Source: an uncultured Schlesneria sp. (GTDB lineage Bacteria > Planctomycetota > Planctomycetia > Planctomycetales > Planctomycetaceae). From it: a stretch of 64,000 bases of DNA. The first letter of the stretch is position 1; each line of letters starts with the position of its first letter. Positions 24,903 through 34,966 of the stretch are shown one piece after another. Where the stretch lies: contig CAIOKO010000010.1 in assembly GCA_903858935.1 (NCBI GenBank), positions 27,349-91,348 on the forward strand. The letters are read 5' to 3'. A model generated the notes under the pieces. That model had not been told where the DNA came from. It searched no databases and saw only the letters and a list, made by a program, of their open reading frames with translations. Made by a program: the position numbers and the translations under genes.

Positions 24903-27900
24903 ATGGGTTGGCGAATTATTCTTGTCTGGGCAATGTTTGTTGGACTATGGTCCCAGGCAACATTTGCCCAGCAAAACTCGAAACCAGATGGGCTGACGAT
25001 TGCCGCTTTACAAAAGCGAATCAAGATCGTCGAAGCGGACCAGGAACTAACTGGCGGTCTTCGAGACAAGGTCTTGCAATATTTGCGCGATGCGATCGAA
25101 AGACTCGAAATTGCCCAGGAACAGTCAGAAAAAGCTGAACGATTCGAAAAGAGGTTGTCGCAGGTACCAAGCACTTTGCAGGCGACAGAACGTCGATTGG
25201 AGTTATCGCCAAAGGCAGCGGACCCGTCGATTGCGTTAGTGGAGGATGTAAATGAACTTGAGCGGATGGTGGAAACACGAACCAGACAGCTCGACGAACC
25301 AGAGGATGGTCTTCGAAAACACATTGAGATATTCGAAACAGAAGCAGCGATGTGGAGAATTCGACCCGAAGAATTGGTAAATGAGCTTGCCGAAGTGGAT
25401 GATCGGCTTCGCGATATTGATGACGAACTGGACGGACTTGCGACCTCGGGCGAACCTCGTGAGCTACTTCAATCACATCAGGTATTCCTCTTGTCCCGGC
25501 GTCAGCGGGCCCAATCCGAAAGGCGGGCTCTTCAGGCCGAGGCGGCCTGGTTCCAGTCCGCGGCTGCCGCCGATCTTGTGCAGGTGCAAAGAGAACTCGC
25601 GTCCCGGGAACTCGCGGTGAAAATTGCTGAACTCGATCTATTGCAGATCGAGCTTGGCAAACGAAGGGGCAACGAAGCTGATCAACGAGTCCGTCAGGCA
25701 GAATCTGTCGTGGTTCAAACCAGCTCTGAATTCAAATCATTGGCGCAAAGAAATCTTGAACTGGCGAAGGAACGACGGGATATCACGATTAAGCTTCAGC
25801 AACTCGAGCAGCGTCACGAAGCAACAACAACCTCGCTGATGGAGTTGGAAAAGGAGTTCGAACGGACGCAGGCCATGGTTAAAGACATTGGTTTGACCGA
25901 CTCGATCGGCCTTTTGCTGCGACAACAGCGTGCAAAACTCTTAAACCCGCGCGGGATGAGATCCAATCTGCTGCATCGAAACGATATTGTTCGGGAAGTT
26001 CGAATGCGGTTGTTCGAATTGGATGCCGATCGTTTATCTCTGGTTGACCTGGATGCTGCGTCAGTGAAATACGCTGCCGATCTGGAAGCGTCCAATTTTC
26101 GAAAATCGAATTCAGCCGGCCTGAAGTCACTGCTGACAGATCGTCGTCAACTCGTCAAAGGACTCGACACTGACTACACGAAGTACTTTCAGCACCTTGT
26201 GGACATGGATAATGTCGAGCGACGGCTGTTAGATTTAACTTCGAAATACGCCGACTATGTCGATGAGCGAGTCCTGTGGATTCGAACGGGGCAATCGTTT
26301 GGACGCGAACAATTCGAAAGGATGAGGTCATCCATCGGATGGATTACTGATCGACCGTCGTTACGAGCGGTCGTCGATGCCTGCAGAATGAACGCGGCCA
26401 GGCTTCCAATCTCATGGGCATTCGCTGTAGGAATGATCGTTATCTGGTTTTGTTGTCGCCCGTTATTAAAGTCGTTCGTTCAACGTCGTGGGGTTATTGC
26501 GGCGGCAATCACTTGTCGAGATTTATCACCGACGCTGCAGGCGACCCTGTTGACGGTTGTCATCGCCAGTGGCTGGCCTCTGTTCGTTTGGTTTCTGGGA
26601 TGGCGAATTGACCATAGTGCGTCGACAGTACCCTTCGTTCACGCCGTCGCAGCGGGGTTGTTGCGAGCTGCGACGTTTGCGTTTCCGCTCGAAGTCTTGC
26701 GAGTTGCCTGCATGCGAGGGGGCTTGGCGGAACAACACTTCGACTGGCCAGAACGATCAATCGTCGGTTGGCGAAGAAACTTAGGGTGGTTTCTTCCTTT
26801 TGGACTATCGCTGATCGGGTTGATTGGACTGACTGAAGGAACCGGTGACGAACATCGGCTTGATTCATTTGGCCGATTCGTGTTCCTGTTGTTTGCCGCC
26901 TTGGCCGCTGTTTTTTGCCAGCTGACGGTACGCCGCGGAATTACTCCGTTAAAACAGGAAGAGGCGAATATCGAGTCGTCTGATGAGTCAGACGTGTGGT
27001 CAGATCGATTCTGGCGGTTTGCTCCAATGTTGGCTGTGGGAATCTCGATCGGACTATTTGCCTTGGGTTGGTCAGGATTCTTTTACACCGCGTTACAACT
27101 GACGTGGAGACTGCAGAGGACCGCCTGGCTGCTGGTTGGTTTGTTAATTTCACGAGCTGTTATTCGTCGGTGGATCGCACTCGAACGACGACGGATGGCT
27201 GTACTTCAAGACGCTGAATTACAATCGATAACCGATGCCGAACGTGCACCAGGAAACGCCGAGCGTAATCCATTTCTGTTTCCTCGCTGGAAGTGGCCAG
27301 ACTTCCGGTTGAATCTCACACAAATTGTGTCACAAATGCGCAGCCTTCTTGATACGGGGCTGATTGCGATTGCCGTGGCAGGTTTGTGGTTCGTCTGGGC
27401 TGACGTTACGCCGGCACTGAATATTCTGGATCGATTCACCCTGTGGAATACCGCCGTTGAGCAAGTCGTGTATTCAGAAGATGCCGAACACGTTGGCAAA
27501 ACCGTCACCCGTCAGATACCCGTAACGGCTGCGAATCTTGGGTTAGCCGTTCTAATCGGCGCAATTTCTGTGATTGCCAGTCGCAATATTCCCGGGCTTG
27601 TCGAAGTCATTCTGCTGGAGCATCTCGCTGTTGACGCGGGAGCTCGATTCGCCGCCACCTGTCTTGTACGGTATGCCATCTTCGTTGCGGGAGCCTTTTG
27701 CGCTTTCGCACAAATTCGAATTGGTTGGAGCAATGTTCAGTGGCTCGTCGCTGCAGCATCTGTTGGACTTGGATTCGGTTTACAAGAGATCTTTGCCAAC
27801 TTCGTTTCAGGAATCATCTTGCTTTTCGAACGCCCGATGCGCGTTGGCGATGTCATCACCGTCGGAGATACGACAGGAACCGTCTCACGAATTCGATTTC

Positions 27901-28394
27901 GAGCGACGACAATTGTTGACGGGGATCGAAAGGAATTGATCGTTCCTAACAAAGAATTCATTACGGGCAAGCTGCTGAACTGGACACTCAGCGATCAGGT
28001 CAATCGTTTTGCAGTCAAAGTGATTGTCAGTAGTCACAACGATCCGCACCGCGTGCGCCGGATACTGACGGAAATTGCCAGTCATCACTCAAATGTGCTG
28101 AAAGAACCTGCACCCGTCGTCTCGTTGGAAGAGATTAATGGTGGATTGACGTTTGTACTTCGAGCATTCCTGCCGACGCTGGATGGGCGTACGGACGCAA
28201 TCAATGACCTTTACTCCCTCATTCACAAGCGATTTGCCCACGAAGGAATCGAGATGCCCCGGGCTTCTCAAGACGTGTTTATTCACACAGACATCCGCGA
28301 TGCTCATCCGTCATCACCGCCACCACCTCATTCGTTTGGTATCAATCTTGATCGCCATCCCGTTCCGACAGCTTCCAAGGAGGGCTCAGCGTGA
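24903..28394 (+). CDS. Large mechanosensitive channel (MscK/KefA type)
   Basis: The product has about 1163 residues. A signal peptide ([18 protein letters not shown]) is followed by ~450 residues of periplasmic coiled coil, then about ten membrane segments, and a C-terminal MscS core from about residue 940: [20 protein letters not shown] (the pore-lining helix region), [13 protein letters not shown] and [15 protein letters not shown]. This layout is that of MscK-like channels, which release osmolytes after osmotic down-shock. The ATG at 24903 has AGGGA 7 nt upstream. The stop overlaps the GTG start of ruvA. Confidence 0.93.
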   Translation: MGWRIILVWAMFVGLWSQATFAQQNSKPDGLTIAALQKRIKIVEADQELTGGLRDKVLQYLRDAIERLEIAQEQSEKAERFEKRLSQVPSTLQATERRLELSPKAADPSIALVEDVNELERMVETRTRQLDEPEDGLRKHIEIFETEAAMWRIRPEELVNELAEVDDRLRDIDDELDGLATSGEPRELLQSHQVFLLSRRQRAQSERRALQAEAAWFQSAAAADLVQVQRELASRELAVKIAELDLLQIELGKRRGNEADQRVRQAESVVVQTSSEFKSLAQRNLELAKERRDITIKLQQLEQRHEATTTSLMELEKEFERTQAMVKDIGLTDSIGLLLRQQRAKLLNPRGMRSNLLHRNDIVREVRMRLFELDADRLSLVDLDAASVKYAADLEASNFRKSNSAGLKSLLTDRRQLVKGLDTDYTKYFQHLVDMDNVERRLLDLTSKYADYVDERVLWIRTGQSFGREQFERMRSSIGWITDRPSLRAVVDACRMNAARLPISWAFAVGMIVIWFCCRPLLKSFVQRRGVIAAAITCRDLSPTLQATLLTVVIASGWPLFVWFLGWRIDHSASTVPFVHAVAAGLLRAATFAFPLEVLRVACMRGGLAEQHFDWPERSIVGWRRNLGWFLPFGLSLIGLIGLTEGTGDEHRLDSFGRFVFLLFAALAAVFCQLTVRRGITPLKQEEANIESSDESDVWSDRFWRFAPMLAVGISIGLFALGWSGFFYTALQLTWRLQRTAWLLVGLLISRAVIRRWIALERRRMAVLQDAELQSITDAERAPGNAERNPFLFPRWKWPDFRLNLTQIVSQMRSLLDTGLIAIAVAGLWFVWADVTPALNILDRFTLWNTAVEQVVYSEDAEHVGKTVTRQIPVTAANLGLAVLIGAISVIASRNIPGLVEVILLEHLAVDAGARFAATCLVRYAIFVAGAFCAFAQIRIGWSNVQWLVAAASVGLGFGLQEIFANFVSGIILLFERPMRVGDVITVGDTTGTVSRIRFRATTIVDGDRKELIVPNKEFITGKLLNWTLSDQVNRFAVKVIVSSHNDPHRVRRILTEIASHHSNVLKEPAPVVSLEEINGGLTFVLRAFLPTLDGRTDAINDLYSLIHKRFAHEGIEMPRASQDVFIHTDIRDAHPSSPPPPHSFGINLDRHPVPTASKEGSA

Positions 28395-29014
28395 TTACAC
28401 GGATTACTGGCAAACTGGTTCGATTGGGCGAAGCAGAAGCCCGTGTTGATATCGGCGCATTTGAGTACGAAATATTTGTTCCAGAATTTGTCAGAAGGCA
28501 ACTGCAAGCCTCGCTCGGTGAAATCATCAGCTTGAAAACAATCCAGTATATTGAAGGAAACCCTCAACAGGGCCGACTGACGCCACGACTGGTAGGATTT
28601 CTGAGCGAGGCAGAACTGGAGTTCTTCGAACTGGTTTGTTCGGTTGACGGAATGGGCGTGAAAAAGACGCTGCGGTCGATGGTGCGACCCGTTCGAGAAG
28701 TTGCCGAAGCCATCGAAGAGCAGAACGTGAAAGAATTGAGTCTGCTTCCCGGAATCGGCCCGGCCATGAGCGAACGAATCGTCGCCAAACTGCGTCGCCG
28801 AATGGCTAAATTTGCACTCATGGTCGCCAAAGAGTTTCCCGAAGCCAAAATCGCTGAAAAAGGTGTCCTCGGTGAGGCACTTGAAGCACTGATCAGCCTT
28901 GGATTCAACTCCGTCGAGGCTCGCGAAAAGATCGACGCGGTCTCAACAGGCAAGACCAAATTCAAATCGGTCGAAGATGTGATTCTGGCAATTTATCAGC
29001 AGGAAAAAAGCTGA
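28391..29014 (+). CDS. ruvA: Holliday junction branch-migration protein RuvA
   Basis: The 207-residue product has the RuvA layout: an N-terminal OB fold ([21 protein letters not shown]), helix-hairpin-helix motifs ([27 protein letters not shown]) and a C-terminal three-helix RuvB-binding domain ([18 protein letters not shown]). It binds Holliday junctions and helps RuvB drive branch migration. The GTG start at 28391 overlaps the stop of the channel gene (GTGA), so it is translated from a shared transcript. ruvB and ruvC are not in the window. Confidence 0.95.
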   Translation: MITRITGKLVRLGEAEARVDIGAFEYEIFVPEFVRRQLQASLGEIISLKTIQYIEGNPQQGRLTPRLVGFLSEAELEFFELVCSVDGMGVKKTLRSMVRPVREVAEAIEEQNVKELSLLPGIGPAMSERIVAKLRRRMAKFALMVAKEFPEAKIAEKGVLGEALEALISLGFNSVEAREKIDAVSTGKTKFKSVEDVILAIYQQEKS

Positions 29015-29093
29015 CAGCGGCTGTTGATCGACGCAAGAACTCTCCGAGCGTAAGATATCCGCAAGTGTTTGGGGATGTCGGCGATCTGAATTG

Positions 29094-30329
29094 ATGGGCC
29101 GTAGTTTGCGTCCCTGTATTCAGACCGGAGAAGCGATCTTGTCGACAGCAAAGACATCTTTACCTGGTGGATTTAAACTCCGGCAATCGTGGCGGATGGT
29201 TGGCAGTGCGGCTCCGGTCTTTCCAGGATTCGAAGTCGATATTTGTGATCGAGTTTCGGACGATGAAAAACCGGATGCCGTTTGGCATCGCGAGCGAGCC
29301 CGTGAAATGATTCACGCGCACCCCGAAATCAAGCAACTTTTTGGAAACTATCCACTGACGGCATTCTGGTGTTTTGCCGTCGCCGGAACACAGCTTGGTA
29401 TCGCAGCAGCAATGAGTCATTTCCCCTGGTGGGTTACGATACTGACCGCATACGTTTTCGGGGCACCAATCAATATTGCCTTATTTCAGCTTTCACATGA
29501 GTGCGACCATCTGATGGTCTTCAAGTCGAAATTCTGGAACCGATATCTTTTTACATTGACTTCGATCCCCATGTTTTTGACGGCACACCATACATGGTGG
29601 ACTGAACATATTGTGCATCACAATGACATGAGCGCCACCAAAGATTTTATCACGCGGCGACGTTCGTATTTTCTCGTAACGCGATCAACGTCCCCATTGT
29701 TCGTTCCGTATTCACTCTTCATGGTCGTCATGCAGGTCTTGAGAAGTGCTTTGGGATTATTGCTGTACTTCGCGACGTCACTACTTCGGGGCCGACTGGA
29801 ACCGACTCGATTCACTCTGTCAGTCCTGGCTGACGAGCATCTTGTGTCGGGATATGAAAAGGATCGAATCACCAAGTGGGCGGTCACCTACCCGATTTTC
29901 GCGTTTTTGGTTTATGGGCTTCTATTCATGTATGGTGGTTGGCTGCCTTTGCTGTATCTGTTGCTCAGTCAGGTTTTTTTTACCGGTTACTTGCATCCCT
30001 ACTGCCTTGGATGGGTGCTTGGAATCTCCCATTTTCATGGCAGAAAAAACTATCAACCGACCGCATCACATTACGGGCAACTGATCAATCTGACGTCATT
30101 CAATGCCGGCTTGCACGTCGAGCATCATGACATTGCAGGGATTCCCTGGTTCCGTCTTTGGAAATTGCGGGAACTTGCACCCGAGTTTTTTAATGATTTG
30201 GAACCGATCCGATCATACACTGGGTTGGGCTGGCAGTTTGTTTTTGCCGACCCGGAGACTTTTGAAGATAAGTTCAACACCGAGACACACCGCAATCTAC
30301 AACGGTTCGGCGACCAGCAAAGCACTTGA
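29094..30329 (+). CDS. Fatty-acid desaturase family protein (sphingolipid DES1-like)
   Basis: The product has about 411 residues. Three histidine clusters of membrane desaturases are present: SHECDH in the first, HHTWWTEHIVHHND in the second and HVEHHD in the third; these hold the di-iron centre. Hydrophobic stretches (TILTAYVFGAPINIALF; LVYGLLFMYGGWLPLLYLLL) give the expected membrane core. The spacing, the NAGLHVEHHD region and IPWFRLWKLRELAPEFF near the end resemble dihydroceramide delta-4 desaturase (DES1). The start is uncertain: an ATG at 29094, or a TTG at 29139 with GGAG at 8-nt spacing. It probably introduces a double bond in a long-chain lipid of the membrane. Confidence 0.85.
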   Translation: MGRSLRPCIQTGEAILSTAKTSLPGGFKLRQSWRMVGSAAPVFPGFEVDICDRVSDDEKPDAVWHRERAREMIHAHPEIKQLFGNYPLTAFWCFAVAGTQLGIAAAMSHFPWWVTILTAYVFGAPINIALFQLSHECDHLMVFKSKFWNRYLFTLTSIPMFLTAHHTWWTEHIVHHNDMSATKDFITRRRSYFLVTRSTSPLFVPYSLFMVVMQVLRSALGLLLYFATSLLRGRLEPTRFTLSVLADEHLVSGYEKDRITKWAVTYPIFAFLVYGLLFMYGGWLPLLYLLLSQVFFTGYLHPYCLGWVLGISHFHGRKNYQPTASHYGQLINLTSFNAGLHVEHHDIAGIPWFRLWKLRELAPEFFNDLEPIRSYTGLGWQFVFADPETFEDKFNTETHRNLQRFGDQQST

Positions 30330-30455
30330 TTCGCCTCGAAATGCGGGACAAACCCGCTGCGATTCGACATCTTGAGACTGCTGGGTTACATTTTGTCTCG
30401 CTGGATCGTTGTCAGCGAATCAAACAGACCTTTTGTCCCACGACCGAGACGACAG

Positions 30456-30845
30456 ATGATCGATGTAAATGGACCCGATTTCTCGAAATCCGAGCTGATA
30501 CCGGTAATTGCTCAGGATGAAGCGACGGGTGATGTGCTGATGCTTGCGTACATGAACGCCGAAGCATTCGATGAAACCCTCAAGACCAAGCGTGTTTGCT
30601 ACTACAGCCGCAGCCGAAAAAAGCTTTGGCGAAAAGGGGAAGAAAGCGGTAACGTTCAGGAACTGAAGTCGATTTTCTATGATTGCGATGCTGACACTCT
30701 TCTGGTGAAAGTGAACCAGATTGGTGGTGCTGCGTGTCATGCAGGATATCGAAGCTGCTTCTTTCGCCAGATCGACCCCCAAACCCATTCCGTTTCCGTT
30801 GTTGGCGAACGAGTTTTTGACCCAGAAACTGTCTACAAGAAATAA
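30456..30845 (+). CDS. hisI: Phosphoribosyl-AMP cyclohydrolase
   Basis: The 129-residue product covers just the HisI domain: [21 protein letters not shown] at the start, then [18 protein letters not shown] and the metal-binding [12 protein letters not shown] with [11 protein letters not shown]. It opens the adenine ring of phosphoribosyl-AMP in histidine synthesis. No HisE domain follows. The frame is open 28 codons upstream, but the family N-terminus fits the ATG at 30456. hisG follows 10 bases after the stop codon. Confidence 0.93.
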   Translation: MIDVNGPDFSKSELIPVIAQDEATGDVLMLAYMNAEAFDETLKTKRVCYYSRSRKKLWRKGEESGNVQELKSIFYDCDADTLLVKVNQIGGAACHAGYRSCFFRQIDPQTHSVSVVGERVFDPETVYKK

Positions 30846-30855
30846 CGAATCTCAC

Positions 30856-31734
30856 ATGTCCGAAAAGCTGATCAAACTTGGTATTCCTGCCGGTAGCCTT
30901 CAAGAAGCAACGGCTGAACTTTTTAAAAAAGCGGGCTACACGATCAAGTTTTCGTCCCGATCGTACTACCCCGAAATCGATGATGTTGAAATCGAGTGCA
31001 TGTTGATTCGCGCTCAAGAAATGGCACGGTACGTCGAACAGGGGGTGCTCGATGCTGGAATCACCGGGCATGATTGGATTTTAGAAAATAACTCCCAGGT
31101 GCACGAAGTCTGCGAATTAATGTTTTCGAAGGTCAGCCGCCGACCGGTACGCTGGGTGCTTTGTGTTCCTAACGATTCTCCTGTCAAAACGGTCAAAGAC
31201 CTGGAAGGAAAACGGATTGCCACAGAAGTCGTTGGATTGACGAAACGCTATCTCGAAAAGAACGGAGTCACCGCTCTCGTCGAGTTTTCCTGGGGGGCAA
31301 CCGAAGTAAAACCTCCGAAACTGGCGGACGCGATCGTCGAAGTCACCGAGACTGGCAGTTCACTCAAGGCCAACAATCTACGAATCGTCGAAGAAGTGTT
31401 GCAAAGCACGACTCGATTTATTGCCAATAAGACGGCATGGAGCGACCCCTGGAAGCGAGACAAACTTTCAAACATCTCGTTGATGTTACAAAGCTGTCTC
31501 GCAGCAGAAGGAAAAGTCGGGCTGATGATGAACGTCAGGCGTGCTGATCTGGCGGCAATCATTCGCGAATTGCCGGCCCTTCAAAAGCCGACCGTCGCTT
31601 CGCTTTCGGATCCTGATTGGGTCGACGTCAACACAATTGTTGACGAATCATTTGTACGAATGGTTGTTCCACGGCTCAAAGCCGCGGGAGCCAAGGGGAT
31701 TGTCGAATATCCGATCAACAAGATCATCGACTGA
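30856..31734 (+). CDS. hisG: ATP phosphoribosyltransferase, long form
   Basis: The 292-residue product has the catalytic domain ([15 protein letters not shown] at the start, [45 protein letters not shown]) and a C-terminal ~75-residue ACT-like regulatory domain ([35 protein letters not shown]). It is the first enzyme of histidine synthesis; the long form is usually feedback-inhibited by histidine and does not need HisZ. The ATG at 30856 follows the hisI stop closely; the longer upstream frame is a shadow over hisI. Confidence 0.95.
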   Translation: MSEKLIKLGIPAGSLQEATAELFKKAGYTIKFSSRSYYPEIDDVEIECMLIRAQEMARYVEQGVLDAGITGHDWILENNSQVHEVCELMFSKVSRRPVRWVLCVPNDSPVKTVKDLEGKRIATEVVGLTKRYLEKNGVTALVEFSWGATEVKPPKLADAIVEVTETGSSLKANNLRIVEEVLQSTTRFIANKTAWSDPWKRDKLSNISLMLQSCLAAEGKVGLMMNVRRADLAAIIRELPALQKPTVASLSDPDWVDVNTIVDESFVRMVVPRLKAAGAKGIVEYPINKIID

Positions 31735-31777
31735 CTGAAGATTGTTCTCTGTCACTTCGATGAGGAGCTTGTAGCAA

Positions 31778-32635
31778 ATGTCGAATGAATCCCCGTTGAA
31801 AACTCCAACCCCAGGCGGATTGAATCTTCCGCCGTGGTTGATCCTGGTTGCAATCGTTGCGATTCTCGGGTTCAGTTGGTGGCAGAATAACCAGGCGCAA
31901 ACGAAGTCCATAAACGACGATCCACTTTCGTCGTCATACACTCACGAAGATCACTACGATCGTGCTGAAATCCTCGATCCGGCGGATTCTGATGTCATCG
32001 CTGGTCACAACGCAATTGAAAATCTGCGTACAAGCGAAGTGATTGATGGGGATCTTCCATCCCCACCAGAACCGGGCGCCGGAATTAAATTGAGTGACCC
32101 CAAGTCATCAGTTGATATCCCATCGATTCGTGCGCCAAATGAAAATCGATTGAATGATTCAAGGACAAACCCGGCTTCTCCCTCTGACCGAACGCGATCA
32201 TCGGGTCCACTTTCGAGCATGCGCTCGAACCCTTCCAGGGGAAATCAAACCGATCCTGCGAAGCCAACGGTTTCTGACCGACAGCGGCCGATGGAAAAAT
32301 CAGAGACTTCTGAGAAGTCCGACGCGTCCACCTTTCAGGTAAAGAATCAGACCATTCGCGATCTGGACGGTCGAGTCGTCTACAAAGGGACGATTGATCT
32401 CAAGCCGACACTTGATCGGATCGCTCGTGGTGAAGCAAACCGGCATCGCAATGACGGCGCAACATTCGAGAATCGCGAAAACCGGTTACCGCGAAAACCG
32501 GCGGGGTACTATAAGGAATATGTGAATCCCACGCCTGGCGAATATGGCCCTGGCCCGCAACGAATCATCATTGGAAAAAAGGATGAGGTCTGGTACACAC
32601 CTGACCATTACAAAACTTTTAAACAGATTAAATGA
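31778..32635 (+). CDS. Membrane-anchored guanyl-specific ribonuclease (RNase T1/Sa family)
   Basis: The product has 285 residues: a short cytosolic N-terminus, one membrane helix (~20-35, WLILVAIVAILGFSWW), a long Ser/Pro/Asp-rich linker (~40-185), and a C-terminal ~85-residue domain that matches microbial ribonucleases such as RNase Sa: DGATFENRENRLPRKPAGYY, EYVNPTPGEYGPG, RIIIG and TPDHYKTF. The three catalytic residues are present: Glu247 in YYKEY, Arg262 in QRIIIG and His277 in PDHYKTF, with nearly the same spacing as Glu54, Arg69 and His85 of RNase Sa. It should cut RNA after guanosine outside the cytoplasm. GAGGAG lies 10 nt before the ATG. No barstar-like inhibitor gene is adjacent. 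Confidence 0.85.
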   Translation: MSNESPLKTPTPGGLNLPPWLILVAIVAILGFSWWQNNQAQTKSINDDPLSSSYTHEDHYDRAEILDPADSDVIAGHNAIENLRTSEVIDGDLPSPPEPGAGIKLSDPKSSVDIPSIRAPNENRLNDSRTNPASPSDRTRSSGPLSSMRSNPSRGNQTDPAKPTVSDRQRPMEKSETSEKSDASTFQVKNQTIRDLDGRVVYKGTIDLKPTLDRIARGEANRHRNDGATFENRENRLPRKPAGYYKEYVNPTPGEYGPGPQRIIIGKKDEVWYTPDHYKTFKQIK

Positions 32636-32640
32636 CTACG

Positions 32641-34404
32641 TCAGTATCCGACGGCGGCTCCGTCTTTCCGAGGATCTGACGCACCTTGCAAAACACCTTG
32701 GTCCCAGTCGATCCAGATTCCCTGGTATCCGCCGAATCCACCCGGATCGGTAGCAACTTTGTGACCAAGCGACTTTAACTGCTCGCGAATCTCACTGGTG
32801 AACCCACTTTCCAGGAACACAGTTCCCCCATCTGGTGCGGCAGCAGTACCCGTCGGTGTTGGACTCCCCCCATGACGAATTCGAGCCGCATCGCCCGCCG
32901 CCTGGATATTCATCCCGAAGTCAATCAGGTTGATCAAGACGCCGACATGCCCTTGCGCCTGCATATCGCCACCCATCACGCCAAAACTAAAACAGGGCCG
33001 GCCGTTCTTTGTGACCATGGCCGGAATGATCGTGTGGAAAGGTCGCTTTCCTGGCTCCAGTCGATTCAAATGATCGTCCGTCAACGCGAACAATTGTCCC
33101 CGATTCTGTAAGGCAAACCCGACATTTCCCGGGACAACGTGCGAGCCGAATCCGTGGTAAAGACTCTGAATCAGCGAGCAACAATTTCGATCTTTATCAA
33201 TCACAGTCAGATAGACTGTGTCAACTCGTTCCAGCTTGGGATCACCGGATGGGACGTTGATTGCAGCACGGCCCCGGTTGATCAAGATTCTCCTTCGATC
33301 AGCATATTCCTTGGAAATCAGCTCGGCCGTCGGCAGTTTGGCGAACGCCGGATCGGCGTAGAATCGGGCCCGGTCTGCGAATGCCAGCTTTTTCGCTTCG
33401 ATGAACAAATGGACGTACTCGGCGCTCTTCGGCCCCAGCGACTTCAGATCGAACGGTTCCAACAGATTCAACATTTGAAGCGCTGCAATCCCTTGCCCGT
33501 TGGGAGGCAACTCCCACACGGAATAGCCACGGTACGTGGTTGAAACGGGGTCGACCCATTCGCTGGTATGGGCAGCCAGGTCCGCTGCAGTTAAATATCC
33601 TCCATTTGCACGGCTGAATCGATCGATTTCTTCGGCGATTGATCCTCGATAAAACGCGTCGCGTCCCTGGTTTGCAATCAGACGATAGCTGGCGGCCAAT
33701 TCGGGTAGCCGAATGACCTCACCAATTTTTGGCGGTTGTCCGCCGGGCAAATAGACCCGTGCTGAATCGGGCCATTTAGATAATTCCTTCTGGGCACTCC
33801 TCCAGCTTGAGGCAATCAATTCCGAGACGGGATAGCCCTCATCCGCCGTGATAATCGACGGCTTCAACAACTCCGCCAGCGGTCGAGTTCCGAATCGCTT
33901 GTGTAGCTCATGCCATCCATCAACACAACCCGGGACGGACCATGGTAATGGACCAGCCGTCGGTATTTCCGTCAACTTTTTTTCGTGGAAAACATCTCGT
34001 GTGAGAGTCGCGGGACTGCGTCCCGAGGCGTTCAATCCATAAAGTCGCTGGGTTTTTGCATCCCAGACGATTGCGAACAGATCTCCGCCGATACCGCAAC
34101 TCATCGGTTCGACAACACCTAACATGGCGTTCGTGGCAATTGCAGCATCGATCGCATTTCCACCATTACGCAAAACATCCAGTCCGGCTTGAGCCGCAGC
34201 AGGATGACTGGTCGCGACAATTCCATTTCGTGCCAAAACCATCGAACGACTTTGTGCTGCCATTCCCGATGGTCGATCGTACTCGGCTGCTGATCCGGTC
34301 AACATGAGCAAACCTCCCGCGTGAAAAAGGGCCATGGCGCATCTGGCAATGACGCCCCCTCGAAAACGTCGAACCCAATTGAATACGATCTGATTGGTTT
34401 TCAT
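32641..34404 (-). CDS. ggt: Gamma-glutamyltransferase
   Basis: The product has about 587 residues with a signal-like N-terminus (ARCAMALFHAGGLLMLTGSA). Family motifs: GIVATSHPAAAQAGLDVLRN, IDAAIATNAMLGVVEPMSCGIGG and LYGLNASGRSP. The self-cleavage site and nucleophilic Thr lie in VDTVYLTVIDKD; LQNRGQLF follows, and PVSTTYRGYSVWELPPNGQGI also fits. The form DTVY/NRG points to the YwrD/acylase-like subgroup. It transfers or hydrolyses gamma-glutamyl groups in the periplasm. I chose the ATG at 34404; an upstream extension lacks coding character. It ends tail-to-tail, 5 bases from the ribonuclease gene. Confidence 0.92.
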   Translation of the reverse strand: MKTNQIVFNWVRRFRGGVIARCAMALFHAGGLLMLTGSAAEYDRPSGMAAQSRSMVLARNGIVATSHPAAAQAGLDVLRNGGNAIDAAIATNAMLGVVEPMSCGIGGDLFAIVWDAKTQRLYGLNASGRSPATLTRDVFHEKKLTEIPTAGPLPWSVPGCVDGWHELHKRFGTRPLAELLKPSIITADEGYPVSELIASSWRSAQKELSKWPDSARVYLPGGQPPKIGEVIRLPELAASYRLIANQGRDAFYRGSIAEEIDRFSRANGGYLTAADLAAHTSEWVDPVSTTYRGYSVWELPPNGQGIAALQMLNLLEPFDLKSLGPKSAEYVHLFIEAKKLAFADRARFYADPAFAKLPTAELISKEYADRRRILINRGRAAINVPSGDPKLERVDTVYLTVIDKDRNCCSLIQSLYHGFGSHVVPGNVGFALQNRGQLFALTDDHLNRLEPGKRPFHTIIPAMVTKNGRPCFSFGVMGGDMQAQGHVGVLINLIDFGMNIQAAGDAARIRHGGSPTPTGTAAAPDGGTVFLESGFTSEIREQLKSLGHKVATDPGGFGGYQGIWIDWDQGVLQGASDPRKDGAAVGY

Positions 34405-34966
34405 AAGGTTCGACCTGGCGGAAAAAAGATGATGAACGAGAAGCAAATATGCCCGGCGAAATTTGACATGAGAATCTTTTACCGATGGCCAATGTTTTTC
34501 GCGAGTCCTTTCAGAATTCAAAATCGCACACATCCAGGTAACCGTTAACGTGCCGGGGTCTGGCGCATTTTCATGGCGAAAAACGGCGAGACCGTATGTA
34601 TAAGTGACGTCGGATTCGTCGCTGTCCCATGAAAATGGGTCTGTCCCCTGAATTGCCCATGAATGATTCCCTCATCAGGTAAGTCTCGTTTGTGCTTATT
34701 AATCCTGAATTGGTGGCGACAGGTTGATCTCATTCAACGTTCGGCAAATTCAGCCGCGTGCTTCTTGAGACTTCGTTGATGTGACTTGTCCGGATTTGCC
34801 GATAATTCCTTTGCGGCATGCAATTCGGACGAGACCCATGTGTCTGCCAGCATTTATTCGGATTTTGATTAAAGGTCATTTACCAGGTCGCCATTCGTGA
34901 ATATCAACTTCAGGATCGGCTGACAGGGCCTGTTAATGACGGCTCAAGGAAGAGAAAGAATCAGCT
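34405..34966. other. Intergenic gap with an inverted repeat
   Basis: About 560 bases between divergent genes (ggt minus, ATPase plus) hold no gene I can support. An 11-bp exact inverted repeat (34566-34576 and 34627-34637, core CATTTTCATGG) is the only structure of note; the arms are 50 bases apart. Promoters for both genes should be here. Confidence 0.45.
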
